Shown here piece by piece: positions 32,681 through 42,196 of a stretch of DNA of 64,000 nt (position 1 is its first letter; every line of letters starts with the position of its first letter). The position numbers and the translations under genes were made by a program. The notes beneath the pieces are model-generated. The model did no database searches. It was not told the origin of the DNA and saw nothing but the letters and a program-made list of their open reading frames with translations. Origin of the DNA: an uncultured Eubacteriales bacterium. Lineage in GTDB: Bacteria > Bacillota > Clostridia > Lachnospirales > Lachnospiraceae. The stretch is from the NCBI GenBank assembly GCA_900314565.1, contig OMVU01000001.1, positions 124,001 through 188,000 on the forward strand, written 5' to 3'.

Positions 32681-34066
32681 TCAGCGTGTCGTGATATCGG
32701 ATTCTTTTACATCCGAAGAATTCTCTACAATAAAGTCGAACTGGGTGATCCCGTAGGAGGTCCCGCTTTCCACCAGACAGAACTGTTCGTTCTTATCAAT
32801 GATATTGACTTTTCTGAAGACTGCGTACCCTTTGTTCATGGAATAGACACCCTCAAGCGCCGCCGTGTCCCGTACAATGAAGCGGTCGGACGAGGAGCCG
32901 TCCTTGATGATGACGTCGCCCTCCGAGAATTCGGATGTATCCACGTAGTATTTACCGTCCTTCAGCTCATAGAGCGTCGGGGAGACAAATGTGACTTCCT
33001 CGCTACCGTCACTCGATTTACTGACCTTCAGGAAACCGGTCTCGGTCGTACTTCCGCCGTAGGAGGCATATTCCTTCGGAATCACATAAAATGTTTTTGT
33101 AACGATCGATGTGACGGGGACTTTAAGTCCTGTCGCGGTATTCGTTACGAGCTCGATCTCGATGAACCGGCTGTCTATGAACCGCAGCAGGCCGGTCGAA
33201 AAATCAAGCTTCCCGTAATACTCCCCGTTCTCTCCCGGGAAAACACTGAAAGCGGCAGTCTGTGTACTGCCATCCTGAAGAAATTTGACACGGATCGTCT
33301 GGCGGTCAGCCAGCTGAATGATCTGACGGGCCGTAAGCTGAATGATCAGGGTCCATTTCTCGGAATTGACAATTTTGTAGATCTGCTGCCCTGCACGGAC
33401 CTGGCCGTTCGTCTTGAGGACCGTCTGCTTATAGGAGTTCCGGTCCATATCGTCAGGTGTTATGCCCTTTATATCGAAGCCTTCATACCCGTCGAGGGTG
33501 TAGGAGACGATCCCGTCTGACGGAGAGGTGGCAATCGTCTGGCTCCCGATCGTGACGGAATTCTTTCCCTTCATTTCCGCAAGGTCAGAGGTATCAAGAA
33601 GAGAATTGTCGAGGACCCGCCCTTCGATCCTGTTCTTGAAGGAGTAGGTATCGTTGAATTTTCCGACTTCGAAAGAAGCCGAAAAATCTCTGACGTCCGA
33701 TCCGATGGCTCTGAGACTGTCGTCGGAGAGCTCGGACTCCTCGCTGATCTGCGCATTCGGACTCACGGAATAGACCGCCCCGTACTTCTTTACCTTTGAG
33801 TTTTCCCTCGCGTAATATGTGATATAACCGCCGGCGTCAGCAGTGACGATCGTCTCTTCGCGGACAGCCAGCGCGGTGTACGTCCTGTTCTTGGCGAGCG
33901 GTCCCGATATGACCTGAAAAGACTTGACGTGCGCTCTTGTCAGAAAGAGGATGACGGTTATGATCATATAGAGAAAAACCGCTCCAAAAATAATTGTTCC
34001 GATATTCGGCCTGATGTGCCGAATATCGGAAAATGTAAAATTGCGAATTTGATTTTTATTATTCAT
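32681..34066 (-). CDS. HlyD-like membrane-fusion (adaptor) protein
   Basis: A 461-residue protein with one N-terminal membrane helix (about 24-46) followed by an extracytoplasmic part with biotinyl/lipoyl-like and beta-barrel segments (LAVREETIVTADAGGYITYYARENSKVKK; later KVPVTSIVTKTFYVIP). This is the layout of HlyD/MFP adaptors. No ABC or RND pump gene adjoins it. Instead it is paired with a small P-loop ATPase six bases upstream and lies before yggS and sepF. That suggests a division- or envelope-linked job rather than drug efflux. Confidence 0.78.
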   Translation of the reverse strand: MNNKNQIRNFTFSDIRHIRPNIGTIIFGAVFLYMIITVILFLTRAHVKSFQVISGPLAKNRTYTALAVREETIVTADAGGYITYYARENSKVKKYGAVYSVSPNAQISEESELSDDSLRAIGSDVRDFSASFEVGKFNDTYSFKNRIEGRVLDNSLLDTSDLAEMKGKNSVTIGSQTIATSPSDGIVSYTLDGYEGFDIKGITPDDMDRNSYKQTVLKTNGQVRAGQQIYKIVNSEKWTLIIQLTARQIIQLADRQTIRVKFLQDGSTQTAAFSVFPGENGEYYGKLDFSTGLLRFIDSRFIEIELVTNTATGLKVPVTSIVTKTFYVIPKEYASYGGSTTETGFLKVSKSSDGSEEVTFVSPTLYELKDGKYYVDTSEFSEGDVIIKDGSSSDRFIVRDTAALEGVYSMNKGYAVFRKVNIIDKNEQFCLVESGTSYGITQFDFIVENSSDVKESDITTR

Positions 34067-34071
34067 GAATA

Positions 34072-34497
34072 TCAGAGAGCAATGAGAATCTTATCCTGAA
34101 GTTCCTCCGCAAGATCATCCTTGTTGGCAGAGATTGAAATATAGAAATCTACATTGAATTTCGCACTGATGGCTTCAAGCTCATTGATCGTCGTCAGAAG
34201 CTCGTTTCCTTCCTCGCTCAGTTTGGAGATCTTAAGGAAGTTATCGAAATACATCTGCTCAAGGTCGTTGTCCTGTGAGATAATGCCGCAGACAAATCCA
34301 ACGAACTGTTCGCTGTTGCCGATCGGATACCGGGATACATCAATAAGACGGATCTTATTGTTGAGATCATACATATGCTTGCTGCTCTTATCAAGATAAA
34401 CGATATTCCCGTCCGCTTTTTTGATCTGTTCGTTGACATGAGCCAGGATGCTTGTAGTTTTTCCTTTTCCTCTCTGTCCAACAATTAAACGAACCAT
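34072..34497 (-). CDS. Small P-loop NTPase
   Basis: A 141-residue cytoplasmic protein with Walker A GQRGKGKTTS at residues 7-16 and a likely Walker B-like hydrophobic strand (KIRLIDVSRYPI). There is no membrane segment. It ends in an acidic KDDLAEELQDKIL helix. It is often labelled PilT-like by similarity to motor ATPases, but it is far too short for a PilT. AAAGGAGGAG precedes the ATG, and a good promoter lies upstream. It starts the run that leads to sepF, so a role in envelope or division control is plausible. Confidence 0.72.
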   Translation of the reverse strand: MVRLIVGQRGKGKTTSILAHVNEQIKKADGNIVYLDKSSKHMYDLNNKIRLIDVSRYPIGNSEQFVGFVCGIISQDNDLEQMYFDNFLKISKLSEEGNELLTTINELEAISAKFNVDFYISISANKDDLAEELQDKILIAL

Positions 34498-34577
34498 AAT
34501 TCGTTCTCCTCCTTTACGTTTCTTTTTTTGTCAGTCTATTCTGCTCTTACGAGATTGAAAGCTGTTTGCTTATGTTA

Positions 34578-34606
34578 ATTATAAGTTATCGAATGTTAAA
34601 AAACAA
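34578..34606 (-). promoter_or_regulatory. Predicted promoter of the P-loop-HlyD-yggS-sepF run
   Basis: Minus strand TTGTTT (34601-34606), 17-base spacer, perfect TATAAT (34578-34583). Confidence 0.65.
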
Positions 34607-34608
34607 GG

Positions 34609-35736
34609 TCAATTAATCTGAGATAAAAGTATGTTCATATCCTCGTAGAGATCACTTGAATTCTGCGCTCCCATGATAATGGAGATGAACGGCTGGCCGA
34701 ACGCGTTCTGCGAAAGAATGGCCAGACAGTGGCCTGCAGCGTCCGTTGTCCCTGTCTTTCCTCCCAGCACAACGACATCTTTCGGAGGTCTGGCTTCACC
34801 GGTGAGATACTCGTCCGTGGAATCAAGGTTGATTGCTTTGGGATTTTCATCCGAATCCGTGTAGTCGAGCTCGTATTTTCCGAGCTGCATGATGCCCCTG
34901 AAATCAGTGTAGGAAATCGCTTCATTGAGCATGAGATAGATATCGTATACGGTCGTATAGTGATCCGTATCGTGCAGACCGGTGGGATTCGTAAAATGCG
35001 AATTGGTAGCGCCGATCTCCCAAAGCTCCTGATTCATGAGATCAACGAAATGCTCCACGGATCCGCCCCCGATATGACGGGCCAGCACCATGGCCGCGTC
35101 ATTCCCCGAATGTACGAGCAGTCCATGCAGGAGCTCTCTGACGGTCACTCTGTCTCCGATCCTGAAGCCAACGACCTGTGACCCCGCTTCGAGCTCCAGA
35201 TCGCGCCAGATGACTGTCACAACTTCATCCATATTCCCGTATTTCAGCGTCAGAATGGCTGTCATGATCTTGGTGATGGAAGCGGGATAGATCTTCTCAT
35301 GCATATTTTTGGAGAAAAAGACTTCCCGGTCGTCGAGAGACATGAGCGCTGCACTCTCCCCTTCCCGGAGTACGATCTCTTCATTGCCGACGTCATCGGA
35401 AGATACGCAGAGCCCGTATGCGAAAGCACGTGTCGTATCGAGTGCGATCTCCTCCTTCGAGTTGTAGACCATATCACGATTGGAGTATGTTGCCGGAATC
35501 GAAACGGCCTGCGCTCTGCGGAATGAGACCACCGCAAAGAGAATGACCACGCAGAGGACTGCGCCGAGAACGGCTGCTCCCGCAATGATCGTTCTGCGCG
35601 AAATCTTCAGTTCTTTCTTCTGTGTCTTCTTTCCGGGAGCTTTTTTCCGGACATTGCCGGATCCGACGGATTTTTTTGCAGAATCGGACCTTACAGGCTT
35701 ATTTACAGCATCGGATCCCGCAGTTTTTTTACTCAT
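34609..35736 (-). CDS. dacA: D-alanyl-D-alanine carboxypeptidase (DacA family, S11)
   Basis: Trims the terminal D-Ala from peptidoglycan stem peptides, limiting cross-linking. The 375-residue protein has a Lys/Ser-rich cytoplasmic N-terminus, one membrane helix (about 49-71) rather than a cleaved signal, and the active-site motifs SITK (Ser153, Lys156), SGN (210-212) and KTG (327-329). The C-terminal beta-domain of PBP5 is absent. Its start overlaps the rodA stop (ATGA), so it is translated with the elongasome genes. Confidence 0.92.
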   Translation of the reverse strand: MSKKTAGSDAVNKPVRSDSAKKSVGSGNVRKKAPGKKTQKKELKISRRTIIAGAAVLGAVLCVVILFAVVSFRRAQAVSIPATYSNRDMVYNSKEEIALDTTRAFAYGLCVSSDDVGNEEIVLREGESAALMSLDDREVFFSKNMHEKIYPASITKIMTAILTLKYGNMDEVVTVIWRDLELEAGSQVVGFRIGDRVTVRELLHGLLVHSGNDAAMVLARHIGGGSVEHFVDLMNQELWEIGATNSHFTNPTGLHDTDHYTTVYDIYLMLNEAISYTDFRGIMQLGKYELDYTDSDENPKAINLDSTDEYLTGEARPPKDVVVLGGKTGTTDAAGHCLAILSQNAFGQPFISIIMGAQNSSDLYEDMNILLSQIN

Positions 35737-36893
35737 ACGAACATCCTCCGCTTACTTCTTGTCCTCCGGGGCCTGTTCTCCGGGATTTCGATCCGGCTCT
35801 GCAGGCCGACATTGAGAACCATGCCCATCCCCATATAGAGACTTACGATAGAAGTCAGACCGTAGCTGACAAAGGGAAGAGGTGTCCCCGTGTTGGGGAG
35901 CATTCTCGTCGCAACGCCGATATTGATAAAGCTCTGGATCGAAACAATGGAGGCCATTCCGGCACAGATCAGTTTTCCCGACAGGTCCTTGGCTTTTCGA
36001 CACGTGTGCAGACACTCCAGACAGATCAGCAGAAGAAGCAGGATGATCCCTGTGCTGCCCAGAAAACCGAGCTCCTCTCCCGCTACGGCAAAGATAAAAT
36101 CCGTCTGGATCTGGGAAATGAAATTTCCCTTGTTCGCCGAGGAGACGTCCGAATTGTTCAGACCCTTCCCTGTCAGCATCCCGCTTCCGATCGCTGTGAC
36201 CGAATTGTTCTGCTGCGTCGTGTCGTCCGAGTACTCTTCCGCATCAGGATTCAGAAAGGCCATGATCCTCTGCCGCTGGTAATCACGGATCAGATGCTGA
36301 TTGGGCCTTGTGACGATCAGCATAAAGATCGCACCGAGAATGGCGGTGACCAGCACTGCGCTGAATATGATCTTGTAAGAGAGTCCTGCGCAGTAATACA
36401 GAATACTGAAGATCACAAGGATCGTGATCGTATTTTTCAGGTCCGGCTGGCTTGCCACGAGGAACAGGGGCAGCGCGATGAGGAGCAGAGACTGCAGAAC
36501 AAAACGGGGTTTGTTCAATTCATTCTCATGATCCATGAAATATTTGGAGAAAAAGATCACGAGGAGGATCTTGGAGAGCTCCACAGGCTGAAAACGGAGG
36601 CCGAAAATGGAGATCCACCGCGTCGCTCCGCCTGCATCCGACCCGACAAAGAGAACGAGAAGGAGCAGGACAATGTTCGCGATATAGATGATGTTGTAAA
36701 AGTTCATGATCCAGGAAAAGTCCGTGAGCGACAGGACGATCATCACGGCCACACCAAGCAGAACGCCGCCCAGCTGGCGGGTCTGCAGAGTAGATTCTGC
36801 AGACCCTACCAGAAGGATGCCGAGCGCCGAGAGTGCACCGAGCCACAGGATCAGTCTGAAATTATAATCTTTTAATTTGTACTGTTTTAGCAT
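35733..36893 (-). CDS. rodA: RodA/FtsW/SpoVE-family peptidoglycan glycosyltransferase
   Basis: SEDS-family membrane glycosyltransferase that polymerises lipid II, here probably for side-wall growth. The 386-residue protein has about ten helices and conserved stretches WISIFGLRFQPVELSKI, GKGLNNSDVSSANKGNFI (substrate loop), DFIFAVAGEELGF and TGTPLPFVSYG. Its position right after PBP2, mreD, mreC and mreB supports RodA over FtsW. A GAGG lies before the ATG. Confidence 0.93.
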   Translation of the reverse strand: MLKQYKLKDYNFRLILWLGALSALGILLVGSAESTLQTRQLGGVLLGVAVMIVLSLTDFSWIMNFYNIIYIANIVLLLLVLFVGSDAGGATRWISIFGLRFQPVELSKILLVIFFSKYFMDHENELNKPRFVLQSLLLIALPLFLVASQPDLKNTITILVIFSILYYCAGLSYKIIFSAVLVTAILGAIFMLIVTRPNQHLIRDYQRQRIMAFLNPDAEEYSDDTTQQNNSVTAIGSGMLTGKGLNNSDVSSANKGNFISQIQTDFIFAVAGEELGFLGSTGIILLLLLICLECLHTCRKAKDLSGKLICAGMASIVSIQSFINIGVATRMLPNTGTPLPFVSYGLTSIVSLYMGMGMVLNVGLQSRIEIPENRPRRTRSKRRMFV

Positions 36894-36913
36894 GATGCCT
36901 CAAAAAACCCCCG

Positions 36914-39808
36914 TCAGTCGGTCTGTGCCTGGGAAATGAATTCCGTGCGCGCTGTTCCGGTGATGATCGTTGCCGGATCTGCCAGACCGAAATAATACTG
37001 ATAGATATCTTTGCCAACGAGCATTGAATTGGTCGAAGAATAACCGTTACCGATACGGATCGCCATGGCGATCTGAGGATCCTCATATGGCGCGTACGTG
37101 ATGAACATGGAGTGTGACGGCTTGGTCTTTGACTCTTCGGCCGTTCCCGTCTTTCCGGCAACGCTGAGAGGAACGTCATAGTATTCTTCCTTGGCATTCA
37201 TCACGGAGAGCATGCCTTCATGGATCGCATACCAGGTAGTGTCACTGAGATTCAGTGTGCTCAGAATGGCAGGCGTGTACTCTTCGATCAGGTTTTCTTC
37301 CGCGTCCGTGACGCGGTCGATCATGGATAAGCTGTAGCTGGTACCGCTGTTCGCGAGCGTCGTCACATATCTTGCGAGCTGTGTTGTCGTAAATGCATGC
37401 GTTCCCTGTCCGATCGCGGACGGGACCGCATACTGATCAGATACGGCCGGAGCGGCTTCCGGGATCTCGATTCCCGATCCCTCGTCCATATCGTACATCT
37501 GCGCATAGTTCTGGAGCTTGCCGAGCGACAGTGAATCAGACCAGTTCCCCTCTGCATTGATGCCCAGCTGGTAGGCGACATTGGAGAAGAAAACGTTGCA
37601 GGAGTTCTGGATACCTCCGATGACATTCAGGATCCCGTGTCCGGTCTTGAACCAGCAGTTCAGCGGAGTCTCGATAAGATCGAACCTTCCGTTGCATTCG
37701 AAGATCGTGTCGAGAGTGATCGCGTTCTCTTCGAGTCCCGCGGTGGTCGTGACAAGCTTGAACGTCGATCCGGGCGCTGTCGTCTGCTGGGTCGCCTTGT
37801 TGTAGAACGGTCTGGACTTATCCTCAGCCAGACGGTTGTAGTAGGAGACATCCATCGTGTTCGCAAGACGGTTATTGTCATAGCCGGGATAAGTCACGCA
37901 CGCAAGGATCTCTCCTGTCTTCGGATCCGTGATGACCGTGGAGCCGGAGCAGGGATCAAGTGCAAGCATGGCCGGCGTGAGGACCAGGTCGTGGATCTTT
38001 GCGATGATGAGGCTGAACGGATCGATCACGCCGCGGGTGAAATCCTCGTACTTTCCGTCCGCCTTGTCGAATACGCCCTGATCATAGAGAACGTTGATCA
38101 GAAGTCCGCCGCTGATCCGGTCCTGCTTCAGAAGGTATTTGTACAGCATTTTGCTGAAATCCCTGTCTGTGGAGAGATACCGCTGAATATAGGCGGAAAG
38201 CTGTGTATAGATCTCTGACGAGTTGAGATACGTATCATCGTTCGTGAAGACCGAGACATCGATCCAGTTGCGGCTTGCCGCATAGGTCAGATATTCCCGG
38301 AGGGTGATCGTCTCGTCGCGCGTCCATGCAAGATATGTCGTATCCGTCCTGTCGATGAGAGTACTGTTCAGAATTTTCGTCTGGGACATGAGAAGATCGT
38401 TCACGATGTAGCTCTCATATTCCTTCATTTCATCCGAGAGATCCTTATAAGGCTTCGGAGTATTGCCGGTCAGCTCTGCGTTGAGCTCCGCAAAGACCTC
38501 GTCCTGCTTCGCGTTGAACTGGGCGGCGAGCTCGAGCTCATACTCGGTGGCGCCGACATTTTCAAGCCGTGTGATATCCAGCACATTGTTCGCGATGATC
38601 GCTTCGTATACGTCGTAGATCGGAATACGGATATCGGCCTGGTCCTCGACCTCAGTGACGTCAAATTCTTTTGCATCTATGATGACGCTTTCCAGAACGC
38701 CGGCGATTCGCTGCTCAAGGATACGGTAAGTCGCATACTGAAGTCCGCTGTCGATCGTCAGATAGACGTTGTTGCCGGCTGTCGGCTGGATCGTGGACGC
38801 CTCATCGATCTTCAGCACCTTCCCGAGGTTGTCGACGTAGACCGTCTCCTGCCCGTCAAATCCCTGCAGGGTCGTCTCCATGACTTTCTCGATGCCGGAC
38901 TTTCCGACGATCGATGTGTTCGAATAATTTGAATTTATCGCCTGAAGTTCACTGAGATCCTCTGAGGATACTTTGCCTGTGTATCCGATCAGGGACGCAA
39001 AGCACTCCGGATTATTGTAAATACGGACAGTATCATCGACGATATCGATGCCGGTCAGGGAATCCATGTTCTCCGTCAGATCCGCCACGGACTCATCAGA
39101 GAGATGTGTGGCGATCGTGACGGGCAGGTACTTCCGGTAGCTGGTGGTAAAAAGCTGATAACGGACATACATGATATCCAGTACATCCTGTTTTGACAGT
39201 TCAGCCGGCATTCCGTGCGAAATCATTTCCTCGGCGGTATAAGGTTTTTCCTTTCTGACGATCGCAAAACGCTGTTCGCTCCGTAAATAGGCGATCATCT
39301 CCTCAGCCGTCGAGTTAGCTTCCTTTTCCGTCAGATCGGCGATCTTTGCATGGCCGTATACGTCCGCCCTGAAACGCTCGAGCGTGCGGCCCGTCACATT
39401 GAATACATATTCTCCGTTCTCATCGAGTACGACGTGAAAGTCATTATCCAGGGAATCGCCGTGGGACTGAAGAATACGGCCGATCCGGTAAGCCTCACCG
39501 TTCAGGCAGAGGGCTTTCTCACGGTAGGAAGGGTACGTGCCGGAATCTTCGATCGTGAGGGAGTAGGAAAGCTCGTTCGACGCAAGCACGATCCCGTTCC
39601 GGTCATAGATAATGCCGCGCGAAGCCTTCAGTGTCCTCGTCTTGGTCGTCTGGAGACTGAAATTCTCGCGGTATCTCGCTCCCTCTATGATCTGCAGATT
39701 ATACAGTCTGTTGATCAGGATGAAAGAAAGGACGCAGAACAGGACCGTGAGGGCGCTCGTGCGGCCGATCTTTGTGTTTTTAAGCAAACGTTTTAATCTC
39801 TTATCCAA
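36914..39808 (-). CDS. mrdA: Penicillin-binding protein 2 (class B transpeptidase) with a large insertion
   Basis: Cross-links peptidoglycan in partnership with RodA. The 964-residue protein has an N-terminal membrane helix (about 17-37), a dimerisation/pedestal region and the transpeptidase domain. The nucleophile is Ser681 with Lys684 (STFK), the second motif is SCN, and the third is KTGTAE near 888. In ordinary PBP2 the opening strand (LTIDSGLQ, Asp353 here) is followed within about 30 residues by the DPKTGEILA strand; here that strand is at Asp628, so roughly 245 residues are inserted. It overlaps mreD by 16 bases. Confidence 0.93.
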   Translation of the reverse strand: MDKRLKRLLKNTKIGRTSALTVLFCVLSFILINRLYNLQIIEGARYRENFSLQTTKTRTLKASRGIIYDRNGIVLASNELSYSLTIEDSGTYPSYREKALCLNGEAYRIGRILQSHGDSLDNDFHVVLDENGEYVFNVTGRTLERFRADVYGHAKIADLTEKEANSTAEEMIAYLRSEQRFAIVRKEKPYTAEEMISHGMPAELSKQDVLDIMYVRYQLFTTSYRKYLPVTIATHLSDESVADLTENMDSLTGIDIVDDTVRIYNNPECFASLIGYTGKVSSEDLSELQAINSNYSNTSIVGKSGIEKVMETTLQGFDGQETVYVDNLGKVLKIDEASTIQPTAGNNVYLTIDSGLQYATYRILEQRIAGVLESVIIDAKEFDVTEVEDQADIRIPIYDVYEAIIANNVLDITRLENVGATEYELELAAQFNAKQDEVFAELNAELTGNTPKPYKDLSDEMKEYESYIVNDLLMSQTKILNSTLIDRTDTTYLAWTRDETITLREYLTYAASRNWIDVSVFTNDDTYLNSSEIYTQLSAYIQRYLSTDRDFSKMLYKYLLKQDRISGGLLINVLYDQGVFDKADGKYEDFTRGVIDPFSLIIAKIHDLVLTPAMLALDPCSGSTVITDPKTGEILACVTYPGYDNNRLANTMDVSYYNRLAEDKSRPFYNKATQQTTAPGSTFKLVTTTAGLEENAITLDTIFECNGRFDLIETPLNCWFKTGHGILNVIGGIQNSCNVFFSNVAYQLGINAEGNWSDSLSLGKLQNYAQMYDMDEGSGIEIPEAAPAVSDQYAVPSAIGQGTHAFTTTQLARYVTTLANSGTSYSLSMIDRVTDAEENLIEEYTPAILSTLNLSDTTWYAIHEGMLSVMNAKEEYYDVPLSVAGKTGTAEESKTKPSHSMFITYAPYEDPQIAMAIRIGNGYSSTNSMLVGKDIYQYYFGLADPATIITGTARTEFISQAQTD

Positions 39809-40320
39809 AGGGACTGCCTCTCCTCTTTCTGTCTGTCCATCAGAGCGTGATTGATCTTAAAGAGCAGACGGTAAAATATAAGTGTGATGAGGACTGTATA
39901 GATAATTTCGGGCAGAATGATCTGTGTCAAATAAATACCGAACTCCAGTCTGCCTCTGAGAAGGAATCCGAACACATAAATATACATGCTGTAGATAAAA
40001 TCCGTGACGGCTACGAGGATAATGGGCATCTTCACATCCTCGTCAAAGAAGACATGGCAGAAATAGCCGGTCCCGTAACCGATCAGCAGATAAATGAGTG
40101 CATGAAAACCGAGAGTCCTGCTGTAAAAGAGGTCTATGAGAAGACCGCTCAGGAATCCTACAACAAGCCCCTCTTTCTTCCCCTGCATAAAGGCCAGGGA
40201 GACTGTCAGGAACAGAAGCAGATTCGGCGAAACGCCGGTCACTGTCTGCAGCTGGAAGACAGTCGTCTGCAGTATGAAAAAAACCCACAGAATGATAAAA
40301 ATCACGACTTTACGTCTCAA
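39793..40320 (-). CDS. mreD: Rod shape-determining protein MreD
   Basis: Membrane component of the elongasome. The 175-residue product has about five to six helices and the usual MreD profile (FLTVSLAFMQGKKEGLVVGFLSGLLIDLFYSRTLG). It starts with TTG, sharing TTGA with the mreC stop; AAGGAGATG supplies the ribosome binding site. It lies between mreC and PBP2. Confidence 0.9.
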   Translation of the reverse strand: MRRKVVIFIILWVFFILQTTVFQLQTVTGVSPNLLLFLTVSLAFMQGKKEGLVVGFLSGLLIDLFYSRTLGFHALIYLLIGYGTGYFCHVFFDEDVKMPIILVAVTDFIYSMYIYVFGFLLRGRLEFGIYLTQIILPEIIYTVLITLIFYRLLFKINHALMDRQKEERQSLWIRD

Positions 40321-41186
40321 TTAGGCATCTCCTTCGTCTGTTTCAGTTCCTTGATGACAAGGACTTCCCGGATGTTCTTGAAATCGGCAGCCGGGATAAG
40401 CGTTCCGGACTTCGTAAGATGGTTCGAGTCCTCCGCGACCTCCGCGACATAACCGATGAGCAGGCCTGTCAGATATTTCGTACTGATATTGGATGTGACG
40501 ATCGCAGTACCTTCCGTCACTACCTCGTCCCGATCCTTGAGCTCCGAGAATTCGATCTTGCCGCTGTTCATCATGGAAAGATTTCCGCTCACGACACAGG
40601 TGTCGGAGGTCGATGCGACCATTCCGCTGATGCTGCTCGCGTCGTCGATGATCGTGCGGACCGTGGACCAGTTCTCTCCCGTCTCCGTGATGATCCCGAT
40701 CAGGCCGCTTCCGGCAAGCACGTTCATGTCGACCGCGAGACCGTCCGCTTTTCCCTTGTTGATGACAAAGGTGCTGTACCAGTTCCCGGGATCTTTGGAA
40801 ATGACCGAAGCGGCGACTTTCGTATACTCGGGATACTCCTGATCGAGTTCATAGAGGTCCTCGAGACGCTTCAGTTCCGCCTGTGCCTGGATGAGCTGAT
40901 TATTCTGTGCCGTCAGTTCTTCGATTTTTGCACGAAGTTCTTCATTTTCCGTGTTCAGCTTCTGAACGTTCTTAAAGCCTGAAGCCCAGTTCATGAGAGC
41001 GTCCCCGACACGGTTCACGCCGTTCTGGAACGGTGTGATGACGGTGCCCGCGATCGTATAGAGCGGGCCCTGGGAGTTCTCCCGTGTGAAAGTCGCAAGG
41101 ATGAGCGTAAGACATATGATGATCAGGACGATCAGAAAATGCCTGCTCTTCAGAAGGTCATTAAAAAATTTACGCGTTCTTCTCAT
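40317..41186 (-). CDS. mreC: Rod shape-determining protein MreC
   Basis: Bitopic scaffold that activates PBP2-RodA. The 289-residue protein has one N-terminal helix (about 17-37), a coiled coil (about 65-110; LNTENEELRAKIEELTAQNNQLIQ) and the beta-barrel domain with VISKDPGNWYSTFVINKG and VLAGSGLIGIITE. Start ATG 41186 has AGGAAAGAAG upstream; longer in-frame starts run into mreB. It overlaps the mreB stop (ATGA). Confidence 0.94.
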   Translation of the reverse strand: MRRTRKFFNDLLKSRHFLIVLIIICLTLILATFTRENSQGPLYTIAGTVITPFQNGVNRVGDALMNWASGFKNVQKLNTENEELRAKIEELTAQNNQLIQAQAELKRLEDLYELDQEYPEYTKVAASVISKDPGNWYSTFVINKGKADGLAVDMNVLAGSGLIGIITETGENWSTVRTIIDDASSISGMVASTSDTCVVSGNLSMMNSGKIEFSELKDRDEVVTEGTAIVTSNISTKYLTGLLIGYVAEVAEDSNHLTKSGTLIPAADFKNIREVLVIKELKQTKEMPN

Positions 41187-42196
41187 TTCTTCTTTCCTAT
41201 CGTGTAAGCCCACTTGTGGAGGGCCTTGTGCCGGATGATTTCCTCCAGCCCGCGGATCGTGCACATCTCGTAATAATTCGGCAGGTTGACATTGCAGCCG
41301 ATGTGCTTCTTCAGGTAGCGGTCAATATAGGGGATCCTTGCAGTCCCGCCGGAGAGATAGATCCCGTCCCGGTTCACCGACTCACGGATCTGCGGAGGCG
41401 TGCGTTCGAGGAAGATCCGGATCTCTTCCGCAAGCTGGGACATCTGTCCTCTGACTGCGCGGCAGACGATTCCCGACGTCACGGAAGCTTCCCTCGGAAG
41501 ACCTGAAAGAGTATCCATTCCGAATACGCTCCTCTCCTCGTGGATATCTTCGCCGAGCGTGGCGATGACAGCCTTCAGCCTTTTCGCGGTCCGATGGCCG
41601 ACCAGGAGATTCTCCTGCCGCCGGATCATGTCGCAGATCGCTTCATTGAGCTGTCTTCCGCCGATCGGGATGTCCTTGCTGATAATGACCTGTTCGTTCG
41701 CGATGACGGAAATTCCGGTGCTCTCCCCGCCCATATTGACGATCATGGACCCCCGGGTCTTGGAGAGGGGAATTCCCATAGCGACCGCGTCACAGATGGC
41801 CCGGTCGACCAGAAAGACCTTCGGGCTTCTTAAGTAGCCGGCGTGGCTCATCGCGTAATAGGCCCGCTTCTCAATTTCGGACATGTTTACGGGAACTGAA
41901 AAGTAGACGATCGGCGCGTAGCCGGTCTGTCTGTCGATCCTTCGAAGCATTGTGCGCATCACATATTCGACCTGGGCGACGTCGGCGATCCTACCGCCCC
42001 GTACAGGCTGCGCAACTGTGATATTGGCGGGAGTCCGCTCGTACATTTCCCATGCATCGTTCCCGACCGCAATGACCTCCTCGCCATTTCGGATCGCTAT
42101 CATATTATTTTCAGTAAGTGTCTGTCCCGAGGCCTGGCTGAATACCTTGATCTGGCTGGTCCCGAGGTCGACACCATATGCGTTATGTATGATCAT
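41183..42196 (-). CDS. mreB: MreB/Mbl-family actin-like rod-shape protein
   Basis: Actin homologue that guides side-wall synthesis. The 337-residue product has the phosphate-1 motif YGVDLGTSQIKVF, the phosphate-2 stretch MIVNMGGESTGISVI and the adenosine motif IYLSGGTARIPYI. GGAGAGGA precedes ATG 42196; the start lies inside the radC end (14-base overlap). The divergent GES in place of GGGT, and Ser/Gln in the first motif, set it apart from canonical MreB, so an Mbl-like paralogue is possible. Confidence 0.9.
   Translation of the reverse strand: MIIHNAYGVDLGTSQIKVFSQASGQTLTENNMIAIRNGEEVIAVGNDAWEMYERTPANITVAQPVRGGRIADVAQVEYVMRTMLRRIDRQTGYAPIVYFSVPVNMSEIEKRAYYAMSHAGYLRSPKVFLVDRAICDAVAMGIPLSKTRGSMIVNMGGESTGISVIANEQVIISKDIPIGGRQLNEAICDMIRRQENLLVGHRTAKRLKAVIATLGEDIHEERSVFGMDTLSGLPREASVTSGIVCRAVRGQMSQLAEEIRIFLERTPPQIRESVNRDGIYLSGGTARIPYIDRYLKKHIGCNVNLPNYYEMCTIRGLEEIIRHKALHKWAYTIGKKK

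Noticed and set aside
35622..36875. 417-codon open frame on the + strand across dacA and rodA
   Set aside because: Both minus-strand genes have full family motifs; the + frame is a shadow.
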